From the NCBI RefSeq assembly GCF_011682235.2, contig NZ_CP076718.1, forward strand, positions 1 to 64,000: 64,000 nucleotides of DNA, read 5' to 3'. Below are positions 18,930-30,366 of this stretch, piece after piece (within the stretch, counting starts at the first letter, position 1; each line of letters starts with the position of its first letter). The position numbers were made by a program, and so were the translations under genes. The DNA comes from Rhodocaloribacter litoris (lineage in GTDB: Bacteria > Bacteroidota > Rhodothermia > Rhodothermales > ISCAR-4553). The notes under the pieces were generated by a model. It was not told where the DNA came from, searched no databases, and saw only the letters and a program-made list of their open reading frames with translations.

Positions 18930-21128
18930 ATGCCCGATATGACCACCCTCGAATCGCTTTATCTCGTCGAAGACCGCTGGGACGACGCCGTGGCCGACCG
19001 CCTCGACCCCGTCGAGCGGCTCGTGTACCGCTCCAACCTGCTCGGCAGCGACTGGCGCATCACCAACACCGGCGGGGGCAACACCTCGTCGAAGCTCGTC
19101 GAGCGCGACCCCATCACGGGCGAGCCCGTCGACGTGCTCTGGGTCAAGGGCTCCGGGGGGGACCTGCGCACGGCCCGGCGCGAGCACTTCGCCTCGCTCT
19201 ACCTAGCGCAACTGCTCGCCTTGCAGGAGCGATACCAGGCCTTCGACGAGCGCGGCCCCAAGACGCCGGCCGAGGACGCCATGGTCGCCCTCTACCCGCA
19301 CACCACGTTCAACCTGAACCGCCGCGCCCCCAGCATCGACACCCCGCTGCACGCCTTCATCCCGTACCGCCACGTCGACCACATGCACCCGGTCGCCGTC
19401 ATCGCCATCGCCACGGCCGCCGACGGCCCGGCGCTGACGAAGCAGATCTACGGCGATGAGGTCGTCTGGCTGGACTGGCAGCGGCCCGGCTTCGAACTGG
19501 GGCTGGCCCTGCAGCGCGTCTGCGAGGCGCATCCCGAGGCGAAGGGCGTCATCCTCGGCGGCCACGGCCTCATCAACTGGGCGGACGACGACCGCGACTG
19601 CTACCGGCTCACGCTCCGCCTCATCAACCAGGCCGCCCGCTTCCTCGCCGAGCACGACCGCGGCCAGGAGACCTTCGGCGGGGCCAAGTACCCGGCCCTG
19701 CCCGAAGCGGAACGGCGCGAGGTGCTCGTGCGCCTCCTCCCCTGGCTCCGGGGACGCCTCAGCCGCAAGAAACGGGTGCTGGCGACGGTCGAGTCCTCCC
19801 CGGCCGTCCTCGACTTCGTCAACGCCGTCCGGGCGCCCGAACTGGCCGAGCTGGGCACCTCCTGCCCCGACCACTTCCTCCGCACCAAGATCAAGCCGCT
19901 CTATGTGGACTGGGACCCCGGGCGGGAGGACATCGAACGGCTCAAGGATCGGCTGGAGGAAGGGCTGGCGCAGTATGCGAAGGACTATGCCGCCTACTAC
20001 GAGGCCTGCAAGCGCCCGGACTCCCCGCCCATGCGTGGGGATGAGCCGACCGTCATCCTGATCCCCGGGGTGGGTATGATCGGCTGGGGCAAGTCGAAGA
20101 GCGAGAGCCGGGTGACGGCCGAATTCTACCGCTGCGCCATCGAGGTGATGCGCGGGGCAGAGGCCGTCAGCCGCTACACGGCGCTGCCGCGGCAGGAGGC
20201 CTTCGACATCGAGTACTGGGCGCTGGAGGAGGCGAAGCTGCGGCGGATGCCGCCCGAGAAAGAGCTGGCGCGGCAGGTGGCCCTGGTCGTCGGGGCGGGC
20301 AGCGGCATTGGCGTGGCCGTGGCCAACCGCCTCGTCGACGAAGGCGCCGTCGTCTCGGCCGCCGACCTGGATGCCGGCGCCGCCGAAACGACGGTGGCGG
20401 CCATCGAGCAGCGCCTCGGCCGGGGCATCGGCGTGGCCGGTACCGGCATCGCGGCCGCCGGCGACGCCATCGCCCTGCCGGTGGACATGACGGACCGCGC
20501 CTCGGTCCGCCGGGCCCTCGAGGACACCATCCTGGCCTACGGCGGCATCGACCACGTCGTCATCTCGGCCGGCCTCTACGTCAGCCCCGACGTCGACGGC
20601 GAGATCCCCGACGCCCGGTGGGACGACACCTTCCGTGTCAACGTGAAAGGCCCGTACCTGGTCGCCAGTGAGATGAAGCGCATCTGGCAGGAGCAGGACC
20701 TGCCGGGCAGCCTGGTCGTGCTGACGAGTGTCAACGCCGTCGTGGCGAAGGAAGGCAGCATGGCCTACGACACGAGCAAGGCGGCGGCCAACCACCTGGT
20801 GCGCGAACTGGCGGTGGCCCTGGCCCCGCGCGTGCGCGTCAACGCCCTGGCACCGGCCACGGTCGTCGAAGGCAGCAAGATGTTCCCGCGTGAGCGGGTC
20901 ATCGCCTCGCTGACGAAGTACGGCCTGCCGTACGACGAGGCCGAGGACACCGAGACGCTGCGCGCCCGCCTCTCCGCCTTCTACGCCGAGCGCACCCTCA
21001 CCAAGCAGACCATCACGCCGGACGACCAGGCCGAGGCCGTGTTCCTGCTCGTGAGCCGCCGCCTGGCCAAGACCACCGGCCAGATCCTGCACGTCGACGG
21101 CGGCATCCGGGATGCCTTCCTCCGATGA
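18930..21128 (+). CDS. rhaD: Bifunctional rhamnulose-1-phosphate aldolase / lactaldehyde dehydrogenase
   Basis: A 732-residue fusion. The N-terminal class II aldolase domain (about residues 1-440) has the zinc His cluster HAFIPYRHVDHMHP and GGHGLINW, and splits L-rhamnulose 1-phosphate into DHAP and L-lactaldehyde. The C-terminal short-chain dehydrogenase domain (about 448-732) has the NAD motif VVGAGSGIGVAV and the active-site YDTSK (about residue 612), and oxidises L-lactaldehyde to L-lactate. I placed the start at 18930, eight bases after rhaB; nine bases on, 18939 is an alternative. The open frame continues upstream through rhaB but has no homology there. It overlaps lutA by 4 bases. Confidence 0.94.
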   Translation: MPDMTTLESLYLVEDRWDDAVADRLDPVERLVYRSNLLGSDWRITNTGGGNTSSKLVERDPITGEPVDVLWVKGSGGDLRTARREHFASLYLAQLLALQERYQAFDERGPKTPAEDAMVALYPHTTFNLNRRAPSIDTPLHAFIPYRHVDHMHPVAVIAIATAADGPALTKQIYGDEVVWLDWQRPGFELGLALQRVCEAHPEAKGVILGGHGLINWADDDRDCYRLTLRLINQAARFLAEHDRGQETFGGAKYPALPEAERREVLVRLLPWLRGRLSRKKRVLATVESSPAVLDFVNAVRAPELAELGTSCPDHFLRTKIKPLYVDWDPGREDIERLKDRLEEGLAQYAKDYAAYYEACKRPDSPPMRGDEPTVILIPGVGMIGWGKSKSESRVTAEFYRCAIEVMRGAEAVSRYTALPRQEAFDIEYWALEEAKLRRMPPEKELARQVALVVGAGSGIGVAVANRLVDEGAVVSAADLDAGAAETTVAAIEQRLGRGIGVAGTGIAAAGDAIALPVDMTDRASVRRALEDTILAYGGIDHVVISAGLYVSPDVDGEIPDARWDDTFRVNVKGPYLVASEMKRIWQEQDLPGSLVVLTSVNAVVAKEGSMAYDTSKAAANHLVRELAVALAPRVRVNALAPATVVEGSKMFPRERVIASLTKYGLPYDEAEDTETLRARLSAFYAERTLTKQTITPDDQAEAVFLLVSRRLAKTTGQILHVDGGIRDAFLR

Positions 21129-21916
21129 GGGTCGGCCTCTTCATACCGTGCTATCTCGACCAGCTGTACCCGGAGGTGGCCGTGGCCACGCTGGCCGTGC
21201 TGGAGGGCCAGGGCCTGGCGGTGGACTACCCGCTCGACCAGACGTGCTGCGGCCAGCCGATGGCCAACGCAGGCTGTGCGGACGCCGCCGAAGGCGTGCA
21301 CCGGCACTTCCGCCGGACCTTCGACGGCTTCGACACCGTGGTGGCGCCCTCGGGAAGCTGTGTGCTCCACGTGCGCCGGCACGTGCTGGGGACCGCCGCC
21401 ACGCCCCGGGTCTTTGAACTGTGCGAGTTCCTCGTCGACGTGCTGAAGACGCCCTCCCTGAACGTGCGCTTTCCGTACCGCGTCGGCGTCCATGCGGCCT
21501 GCCACGGCCTGCGCGGCCTGCGTCTGGGAGCCGGCACCGAGCGCCGCGTGCCGCCCTTCGACAAGGTGGCCGCCCTCCTCGACCGGATCGACGGCCTCGA
21601 ACGCGTCTCCCTGGACCGCCCGGACGAATGCTGCGGGTTCGGGGGGACGTTCGCCGTCGGGGAGGAAGCCGTCTCGGTGCGTATGGGCCGCGACCGGCTG
21701 CAGGACCATCTGGACCACGGGGTCGAGGTCATCACGAGCACCGACATGTCCTGCCTGATGCACCTCGACGGGCTCATCCGGCGCGAGCGGCGGCTGGGCC
21801 GCCTCACACGACCCCTGCAGGTGATGCACGTGGCCGAGATCCTGGCCGGCGTCTCGCCCGCGGAGGCCGCCCGCCGCCGGGGCGCCCGCCTGAACGGAGG
21901 GGAGGTGACGGCATGA
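21125..21916 (+). CDS. lutA: L-lactate dehydrogenase complex subunit LutA
   Basis: A 263-residue iron-sulfur protein with two cysteine-rich (CCG) domains: the first around DQTCCGQPMAN, the second around HAACHGLRG and DECCGFGG. It is one subunit of LutABC, which oxidises L-lactate to pyruvate through flavin/Fe-S chemistry at the membrane. Its ATG overlaps the stop of the aldolase/dehydrogenase gene, and its own stop overlaps lutB, so lactate made from rhamnose would be used immediately. Confidence 0.93.
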   Translation: MRVGLFIPCYLDQLYPEVAVATLAVLEGQGLAVDYPLDQTCCGQPMANAGCADAAEGVHRHFRRTFDGFDTVVAPSGSCVLHVRRHVLGTAATPRVFELCEFLVDVLKTPSLNVRFPYRVGVHAACHGLRGLRLGAGTERRVPPFDKVAALLDRIDGLERVSLDRPDECCGFGGTFAVGEEAVSVRMGRDRLQDHLDHGVEVITSTDMSCLMHLDGLIRRERRLGRLTRPLQVMHVAEILAGVSPAEAARRRGARLNGGEVTA

Positions 21917-23331
21917 ACCGGCTGCTGCACACCCTGCCCGTGATCGACCACCCCGCCGCCGCGGCCCGTTTCCTCCACGACGCCGACCGCGCCACCTGGC
22001 ACGACGCCTCCCTCTGGCAGGTCCGCCGGAAACGCGACCGGGCGGCGGCCATGGTCGAAGAATGGGAGGAGCTGCGCGCGCTCGCCTCGGCCATCAAGGA
22101 GCACACCCTCTCCCACCTCGACACGTACCTGGAGGCCTTCGAGCGGCACGCGACGGCCAACGGCATCCAGGTCCACTGGGCCGCCGATGCCGCCGAGCAC
22201 AACCGCATCGTGCTCGACCTGCTGCGCCGACACGGGGCGCGGCGGGTCGTCAAGAGCAAGTCCATGCTGACGGAAGAATGCGGCCTCAACCCGTTCCTGG
22301 AGGCCCACGGCATCGAGGTGGTGGACACCGACCTGGGCGAGCGCATCGTGCAGCTGGCGAACGACGCCCCGAGCCACATCGTCATGCCCGCCATCCACTA
22401 CCGGCAGGAGGAGATCGGCGCCCTCTTTCACGCGAAGATGGGCACGGAGGCCGGGGCGGACGAGCCGGCCTACCTGGCCGCGGCCGCCCGGCGGGACCTG
22501 CGCCGGCGCTTCCTGGAAGCCGACGCGGCGATCACCGGCGTCAACTTCGCCGTCGCAGAGACGGGCGGGTTCGTCGTCTGCACGAACGAGGGCAACGCCG
22601 ACCTGGGGGCCCACCTGGCGCCGCTCCACATTGCCTGCATGGGCCTCGAGAAGGTCATCCCGCGCCTGGACGACCTGGGCGTGTTCCTGCGCCTGCTGGC
22701 CCGGAGTGCGACGGGACAGCCGATCACGGTCTACACCTCCCACTTCCACCGGCCGCCGCCCGGGCGCGCGCTGCACGTGGTGCTGGTGGACAACGGCCGC
22801 TCGGCCCAGCTTGCCCGCCCGGCCTACCGGGCCTCGCTCAAGTGCATCCGTTGCGGCGCCTGCATGAACACCTGCCCGGTCTACCGGCGCAGCGGCGGGC
22901 ACAGCTACGGCGCCCCGGTGCCCGGTCCCATCGGCTCCATCCTGATGCCCGGCGCCGATCCCGTGCGCTACGCGTCGCTGCCCTTTGCCTCCACACTGTG
23001 CGGCTCCTGCAGCGACGTCTGCCCGGTGCAGATCGACATCCACGACCAGCTCTACGCCTGGCGCCAGGACGTCACCCGGGCCGGGGGCGTCTCCCGGGCG
23101 AAGCGGTGGTTCATGCAGATGGCCGGCTGGCTCCTCGCTCACCCGCGCCGTTACAGGGTCGCGGGGGCCGCCCTGCGCCGGCTCCTGCGCCACCTGCCCC
23201 GCCGCCTCCTCTATGCCCGGCCGAACACCTGGGGACGGGCCCGGGAGCTCCCCCCGGTGCCGCCGCAGACATTCCGCGACTGGTACCGGACCCACCGCCC
23301 TGCCCCGGAACACCCCGCTGACATGCCATGA
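21913..23331 (+). CDS. lutB: L-lactate dehydrogenase complex subunit LutB
   Basis: A 472-residue protein with an N-terminal LUD domain (KSKSMLTEECGLNPFLEAHG; HIVMPAIHYRQEEIG) and ferredoxin-type clusters CIRCGACMNTCPVY (about residues 311-324) and CGSCSDVCPVQIDI (about 363-376). It passes electrons from lactate oxidation. The start at 21913 follows GGAGGTGACGGC, one of the better Shine-Dalgarno sequences in the window, and overlaps lutA by 4 bases. The upstream open frame within lutA is not coding. Confidence 0.93.
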   Translation: MNRLLHTLPVIDHPAAAARFLHDADRATWHDASLWQVRRKRDRAAAMVEEWEELRALASAIKEHTLSHLDTYLEAFERHATANGIQVHWAADAAEHNRIVLDLLRRHGARRVVKSKSMLTEECGLNPFLEAHGIEVVDTDLGERIVQLANDAPSHIVMPAIHYRQEEIGALFHAKMGTEAGADEPAYLAAAARRDLRRRFLEADAAITGVNFAVAETGGFVVCTNEGNADLGAHLAPLHIACMGLEKVIPRLDDLGVFLRLLARSATGQPITVYTSHFHRPPPGRALHVVLVDNGRSAQLARPAYRASLKCIRCGACMNTCPVYRRSGGHSYGAPVPGPIGSILMPGADPVRYASLPFASTLCGSCSDVCPVQIDIHDQLYAWRQDVTRAGGVSRAKRWFMQMAGWLLAHPRRYRVAGAALRRLLRHLPRRLLYARPNTWGRARELPPVPPQTFRDWYRTHRPAPEHPADMP

Positions 23332-23927
23332 ACAGCCGCACGAAGATCCTGGAGGCCGTGGCCCGCCATCGCCCGCCGCCCCGCCCCCATCCCGGCCTGC
23401 CGTCCTTTCCCGCCCCCGGGAATGACCTGGCGGCGCGCTTCCGGGAGGCGGCGGCCGGCGTGAACGCAACCTGCCTCACGGGCTCCCTCGACACCCTGGG
23501 CGACGTCGTCCGGGCACGGTATCCCGGCGCCCGGGTGATCGCCGCCCTCGAGCCGGACCTGCTGCCCGGGACGCAGGTGATCGACGCCACGACCGCCCCG
23601 GCGGAGCTGGCTACGATCGACCTGCTCGTGTGCCGCGGCACGCTCGGCGTGGCCGAAAGCGGCGCCGTGTGGGTGCGGGCCGCGCCCGCCGGGCATCGTG
23701 CCGCACTGTTCCTGGCCGAACACCTGCTGCTCCTGCTCCCTGCCGACCGCCTCGTCTGGAACCTGCACCAGGCCTACGACCGCCTCGACGTGGCGGCGGA
23801 GGACTTCGGCGTCTTCGTGGCCGGCCCCTCGAAAACCGCCGACATCGCCCAGGCCCTCGTCATCGGCGCCCACGGCCCCCGCAGCGTGACGGTCTACCTG
23901 ATCCCGGATACGAAAATCTCTTTTTGA
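23328..23927 (+). CDS. lutC: L-lactate dehydrogenase complex subunit LutC
   Basis: A 199-residue LUD-domain protein, the third Lut subunit. It has the typical TLGVAESGAVWV core (about residues 105-116) and LNLHQ-like WNLHQAYD. It overlaps lutB by 4 bases and ends the 13-gene rhamnoside operon. No clear terminator hairpin follows; the downstream sequence changes abruptly to AT-rich. Confidence 0.92.
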   Translation: MNSRTKILEAVARHRPPPRPHPGLPSFPAPGNDLAARFREAAAGVNATCLTGSLDTLGDVVRARYPGARVIAALEPDLLPGTQVIDATTAPAELATIDLLVCRGTLGVAESGAVWVRAAPAGHRAALFLAEHLLLLLPADRLVWNLHQAYDRLDVAAEDFGVFVAGPSKTADIAQALVIGAHGPRSVTVYLIPDTKISF

Positions 23928-24255
23928 ATAGTGCATTCCTCCCAGAAACGATGCCGTCTGGCCGACCAGATGAGGCTCCAAAAGGTTCATTACCAGCCAT
24001 ATCCTTCATCCAAATACCCATCAAAGACATGGCCAAAGCCAGTATATCCATACCGGAGAGATGATTGATAATGCATATTAATTGCGGTTTCCTGATAAAG
24101 ACGCACGGCATCGTTTTTCTATCTTCTTCACCGAAACATCAAGCGACCGTCACCGCAGAAGGTTCGCCGAGCCTGAAAGGGCTTTTTCCCGAAGCCCACC
24201 GGAGAACAACGACCGCACGCGCTGGCCCCTATGTGCCCATGCCTTTCCGATTGCC
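23928..24255 (+). other. AT-rich gap between rhamnose and aromatic operons
   Basis: This 328-base gap is far more AT-rich than its surroundings; 24061-24120 has about 22 G/C in 60. No ORF here has recognisable homology: forward readings are short, and the reverse reading runs antisense into lutC. It probably holds the promoter of the aromatic operon, but I could not fix clear -35/-10 boxes. It may mark an edge of horizontally acquired DNA. Confidence 0.6.
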
Positions 24256-25413
24256 ATGACCAGGAACCCCGAACAGGCTGGCCCCACCAAAATGTGGCAG
24301 TATTTCCCGGGGCACTACATGTTCTCCTATCAGCTGGTGCGGATCCTGGCCCAAGCCCACTACGGCGGCGGCGAGTTCAACGAATGCCTGGAAGCCGCCG
24401 CCCGGATCGAACCGGGCAACCGGGAGTCGTTCCATGAAGCCTGGACCTGGCAGGGCAGGCAAGTCCTGGCTCGTGCCGAAAAAGCCCTGGCCGAAGGACG
24501 CCGAACCACCGCCAGGGCACACTTCCTCCGGGCATCGAACTACCTGCGCACCGCCGAATTCTTCCTCCAGCCCGGCGATGACCGCAAGCTGCCGACCTAC
24601 CTTCAGGCCGTCGAAGCCTTCCACAGAAGTCTCCCCTACTGGCGCATCCCTCCGGACGTGGTGAAGGTGCCCTACGAGGGGTCTCACATGCCCGGCTATT
24701 TTTTCAAAGCGAAGGCCACGTTGACCGAACCTGGCCCGCTCGTCATCATGTTCGGCGGCCTGGACAGTTGTGCCGAAGAACTCTGGTTCGGCCCGGCCCT
24801 GCTGCTGAACGAGCGAGGCGTCTCCGTGCTGGTGCTCGACGGCCCCGGACAGGGCGGTGCGCTCCGCCTGAACGGCCTTCACACCCGGCACGACTACGAG
24901 GTCCCCGCCACGACCGCCTTCGACTGGGCCATTGCGAATCTGCCCGTCGACCCCGGTCGTATCGGAATCATGGCCGTCTCGATGGGTGGCTACATGGCGG
25001 CACGGGCCGCTGCGTTCGAGTCGCGCTTCCGGGCCTGTGCCATCTGGGGCGCCGTCTGGAACTACTCCGACACATGGGACAATCGCTCCGACGACCACCC
25101 GCTGGCACCGATCCTGATGCACATCCTCGGCGTCGATGACATGAAGTCCGCCCGCGAAAAACTCCAGCTCTTCACCCTCGACGGGGTCGCCGAGCAAATC
25201 AGGATACCGACCTTCATCTCGCACGGTGAGGACGACCGCCAGAACGTCGTCGCGCATGCTTACCGGCTCTACGAAGCCCTCACCTGTGAAAAACATCTTC
25301 ACATCGTACCGAAAGAGGAAACCGGCTCGGCGCATTGCCACGTCGATAACTTCACGAAGGCCTACCCGATGCTCGACTGGCTGGCCCGCGAGCTCGGAAG
25401 TGAGGAGGTCTGA
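24256..25413 (+). CDS. Alpha/beta hydrolase of the pseudooxynicotine-hydrolase-like family
   Basis: A 385-residue alpha/beta hydrolase with a helical N-terminal region of about 135 residues before the core. The nucleophile elbow is AVSMGGY with S242; GGLDSCAEE (about 168-176) is the oxyanion region, ISHGEDDRQN carries the candidate acid and SAHCHVDN the candidate His. The layout is that of FrsA-like and 2,6-dihydroxypseudooxynicotine hydrolase proteins, some of which cut C-C bonds next to aryl ketones. As first gene of an aromatic operon it may cleave an aryl-ketone intermediate, but ester hydrolysis is also possible. I chose the ATG at 24256 because the upstream open frame has no family-like sequence. 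Confidence 0.75.
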   Translation: MTRNPEQAGPTKMWQYFPGHYMFSYQLVRILAQAHYGGGEFNECLEAAARIEPGNRESFHEAWTWQGRQVLARAEKALAEGRRTTARAHFLRASNYLRTAEFFLQPGDDRKLPTYLQAVEAFHRSLPYWRIPPDVVKVPYEGSHMPGYFFKAKATLTEPGPLVIMFGGLDSCAEELWFGPALLLNERGVSVLVLDGPGQGGALRLNGLHTRHDYEVPATTAFDWAIANLPVDPGRIGIMAVSMGGYMAARAAAFESRFRACAIWGAVWNYSDTWDNRSDDHPLAPILMHILGVDDMKSAREKLQLFTLDGVAEQIRIPTFISHGEDDRQNVVAHAYRLYEALTCEKHLHIVPKEETGSAHCHVDNFTKAYPMLDWLARELGSEEV

Positions 25414-25443
25414 CCCCGATCCGCTCACCCATCCGCATCCACC

Positions 25444-26592
25444 ATGGCAGCGACAGCACACATACTCATCGTCGGCGGCGGTATTGGCGGGCTCTCGCTA
25501 GGCACGGCGCTTCGCCAGGCGGGCTTCGATGCGGAGATCGTCGAGATCCACGACGAGTTCGACGTCTACGGGGTCGGCATTATCCAGATGGTCAACGCGC
25601 TCCGTGCCCTCGACGCCATCGGCCTGGCCGACGAGACCATGCGCCGCGGCTTTCCCTACGGGAAAGTCAAGCTGTGCCTGGCCGATGGCACCCCGATCGG
25701 CGAGACGGGCACCCCACCGATCGGCCGCTTTCCCAGCCACAACGGCATCTCGCGACGGATCCTGCACGACGTCCTGCACGAGAAGGCGGTTGCCTCCGCT
25801 GTCCGGATCCGGATGGGCCTGAGCGTGGCGGCCCTCGAGCAGGATGCAACCGGCGTCGACGTCACCTTTACGGACGGCAGCACAGGGCGCTACGCCCTCG
25901 TCGTCGGTGCCGACGGGATGAACTCCCATGTGCGCGAACTGGTCTTCGGAGACTTCCCCCCCCGGCCGGTCGGCTCGGCGGTCTGGCGCTATCCTTTCGA
26001 GCGCCTGCCCGATCTCGACACCGGCTACATGTTCTTCGGGCGGAACGCCAAGATAGGCCTCATCCCGATGACACGAGACACGATGTACATGTTCGTCGTG
26101 ACCCCCGACGCCGGACACCGACTGGCCCGGGAAGAGCTCGTGCCCCGGCTTCGTGCCTACATGCAAGCGTTTCCCAACCCGTTCATACAGCGCCTCATCG
26201 ACCGGGTCGACGATCCGGACGAGGTGATCTACCGGCCGTTGTGGACCCTGCTCGTTCCACCGCCCTGGTACCGCGGGCGCGTCGTGCTCATTGGCGACGC
26301 GGCCCACACGACGGTGCCACAACTGGGCAATGGCGCCGCGCTGGCCATCGAAGATGCCGTCGTCCTGGCCGAAGAGCTGCACGCCTCCGGCCTGGACGAC
26401 CCGGAGGTCCTCACGCGGGCCCTGGATCGCTTCATGGCACGCCGGTTCGACCGGTGCCGGATGGTCATAGAGGAGGGGGCGACGATTGCCCGGTGGGAGC
26501 AGCTCGAGTGGGAAGGGAAGCCCCTGCCCGAAGGGGCCGACATGGGCCGGAAGCTGGGCATGGTCTTCACCCGGCTCACCGAACCGATCTAG
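25444..26592 (+). CDS. FAD-dependent aromatic hydroxylase
   Basis: A 382-residue class A flavoprotein monooxygenase that would hydroxylate a phenolic ring with NAD(P)H and O2. It has the dinucleotide motif IVGGGIGGLSLG (9-20), the VVGADGMNSHVR motif (DG, about 154-165) and the FAD-ribityl motif LIGDAAHTTVPQLGNGA (about 282). It resembles salicylate, 3-hydroxybenzoate and flavonoid hydroxylases (FdeE type) more than PobA. Followed by a FAH-family hydrolase, it suits the ring-activating step before extradiol cleavage. The exact substrate is unknown. Confidence 0.83.
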   Translation: MAATAHILIVGGGIGGLSLGTALRQAGFDAEIVEIHDEFDVYGVGIIQMVNALRALDAIGLADETMRRGFPYGKVKLCLADGTPIGETGTPPIGRFPSHNGISRRILHDVLHEKAVASAVRIRMGLSVAALEQDATGVDVTFTDGSTGRYALVVGADGMNSHVRELVFGDFPPRPVGSAVWRYPFERLPDLDTGYMFFGRNAKIGLIPMTRDTMYMFVVTPDAGHRLAREELVPRLRAYMQAFPNPFIQRLIDRVDDPDEVIYRPLWTLLVPPPWYRGRVVLIGDAAHTTVPQLGNGAALAIEDAVVLAEELHASGLDDPEVLTRALDRFMARRFDRCRMVIEEGATIARWEQLEWEGKPLPEGADMGRKLGMVFTRLTEPI

Positions 26593-26633
26593 CCGCACGG
26601 CACCGCCTGACCCGGTACCGCCACGAGCACGCC

Positions 26634-28737
<2,104 letters not shown>

Positions 28738-28744
28738 GGCATCC

Positions 28745-29548
28745 ATGTCCGACCGTCGCGCCCTGTCCGTGAACGACCTTACCGTCAACGTCCTCCTTGA
28801 AGGCGAGGGCAGCGGTGTGCCGCTGGTGCTGGTGCATGCCCTGGGCACAGACCTGCGCCTCTGGGATGCCGTCGTTGCCCGGCTGCGGACCTGGGACCCG
28901 CACCGGCCCCTGCTGCGCTACGATCTACGGGGGCATGGACTCTCCGACGCCCCCGCACCGCCCTACACCCTGGCCATGCTTACGGACGACCTGATCGGTC
29001 TGGTCCAGACCCTGGGCCTCGCATGCATCGACCTGACCGGCATCTCGGTGGGGGGTCTCATCGCCATGAACCTGGCGGCGAAGTATCCCGGCCGGGTGCG
29101 GCGCCTCGTGCTGTGCGACACCCTGCCGCGTATTGGCACCGCGGCCGCCTGGGAAACCCGTACCGAAGCCCTTCGCGACCGCGGTATGGCCGCCCTGGCC
29201 CAAACCATCCTCGACCGTTGGTTTGCCCCGTCCTTCCCGCACCGGGAGCCGGCTACTTACCGGCTCTACGTGAACATGTTGCATCGCACCCCGCTCGACG
29301 GCTACCTGGGCACCTGCGCCGCCCTGCGTGACGGAGACGTCTCGGACCGGCTCGACCGGATCACGGCCCCCGCCCTCGTACTCTGTGGCACGGAAGACCT
29401 CGCCACCCCCCTGCAAGATTGCCGCACCCTGGCTGAAGCGTTGCCCGAAGCCCGTTTCGAAGCGGTGCCCGGCGCCGCGCACCTCCCGCCGGTCGAACAA
29501 CCGGACGCCCTCTCCGATGCCCTCATCCGTTTTTTGTCCAACGCATAA
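28745..29548 (+). CDS. pcaD: 3-oxoadipate enol-lactonase
   Basis: A 267-residue alpha/beta hydrolase converting 3-oxoadipate enol-lactone to 3-oxoadipate. The nucleophile is S101 in GISVGGL, the acid lies in GTEDLATPL and the His in GAAHLPPVEQ. It is in the pca operon between pobA and the Hyi-like gene, and carries the usual short length of a stand-alone PcaD rather than a PcaCD fusion. Confidence 0.92.
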   Translation: MSDRRALSVNDLTVNVLLEGEGSGVPLVLVHALGTDLRLWDAVVARLRTWDPHRPLLRYDLRGHGLSDAPAPPYTLAMLTDDLIGLVQTLGLACIDLTGISVGGLIAMNLAAKYPGRVRRLVLCDTLPRIGTAAAWETRTEALRDRGMAALAQTILDRWFAPSFPHREPATYRLYVNMLHRTPLDGYLGTCAALRDGDVSDRLDRITAPALVLCGTEDLATPLQDCRTLAEALPEARFEAVPGAAHLPPVEQPDALSDALIRFLSNA

Positions 29549-29553
29549 CGCCC

Positions 29554-30348
29554 ATGGAACTGTCTGCCAACATCGAGCTCCTGTTCACGGAAGCCGGCAA
29601 CGATTTCGGAGACCGCGTGCGCGCCGCCACCGACGCGGGCATCACCACGGTCGAAATATGGTTCCACAGCAACAAGGACCTGGAAGCCCTTGGCCGGGCA
29701 CTCCGGGCCTGCGGAGCTCGCGTCTGGACCCTGCTGGTCGAAGGACGTGTCCCCCTGGCCGACCGGGAAAGCCATCCGTTCTTCCTCGAACATGTGACAC
29801 AGGCCTGCCAGGCCGCCCGGACGCTGAACTGCCCGCACATCGTCACCGGCTCGGGCGTCGGGTTTCCGTACATGCGCCGGGCGCAACAGCACGACATCGT
29901 CGTCGACGCGCTCCGGGCCGGCGCCGACATAGCTGCCGAACACGGCGTCGTCCTCCTGCTGGAAAACCTCAACACCCGCGTCGACCACCCCGGAACGCTC
30001 TTCGACACCACCACCGAATGCCTGGCGGCCATCCGGAAGGTCGATCATCCGGGCCTGGCGCTGTTGTTCGACCTCTATCATGCCCTGCAGATGGGAGACG
30101 CTCCGGGCGACGTACTCCGTGACCACCTCGACCGGGTAGCCCATGTCCAGATCGCCGATGTGCCCGACCGCACGGAGCCGGGGAGCGGGCGAATCGACTG
30201 GATGACCCAGCTCCGCACCTTGCGTGACCTGGGCTACGACGGGCCGGTGGGGCTCGAATACACACCGACCACGGAAACGAGGCGCTCCCTGGCCCACATT
30301 CAGGCCGTCCTGCAAGCCCTCGATGCAATGCCTCGCGATCTCTCCTGA
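29554..30348 (+). CDS. Hydroxypyruvate isomerase-like TIM-barrel protein
   Basis: A 264-residue xylose isomerase-like barrel whose motifs fit the hydroxypyruvate isomerase group: LLLENLNTRVDHPG, LFDLYHALQMGD, HVQIADVPDRTEPGSG and GLEYTP, with E, D, H and E metal ligands. Such enzymes interconvert hydroxypyruvate and tartronate semialdehyde or related small oxo-acids. It is not a step of the beta-ketoadipate pathway, yet sits between pcaD (5 bases away) and pcaC (18 bases). It may handle a small sugar-derived or ring-derived oxo compound. The specific role is unknown. Confidence 0.8.
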   Translation: MELSANIELLFTEAGNDFGDRVRAATDAGITTVEIWFHSNKDLEALGRALRACGARVWTLLVEGRVPLADRESHPFFLEHVTQACQAARTLNCPHIVTGSGVGFPYMRRAQQHDIVVDALRAGADIAAEHGVVLLLENLNTRVDHPGTLFDTTTECLAAIRKVDHPGLALLFDLYHALQMGDAPGDVLRDHLDRVAHVQIADVPDRTEPGSGRIDWMTQLRTLRDLGYDGPVGLEYTPTTETRRSLAHIQAVLQALDAMPRDLS

Positions 30349-30366
30349 ACCCTGCCGCCTTCCCCG

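Noticed and set aside
23860-24111. 83-codon reverse frame in the AT-rich gap
   Set aside because: It contains a short hydrophobic stretch but extends antisense into lutC and matches no family I know.
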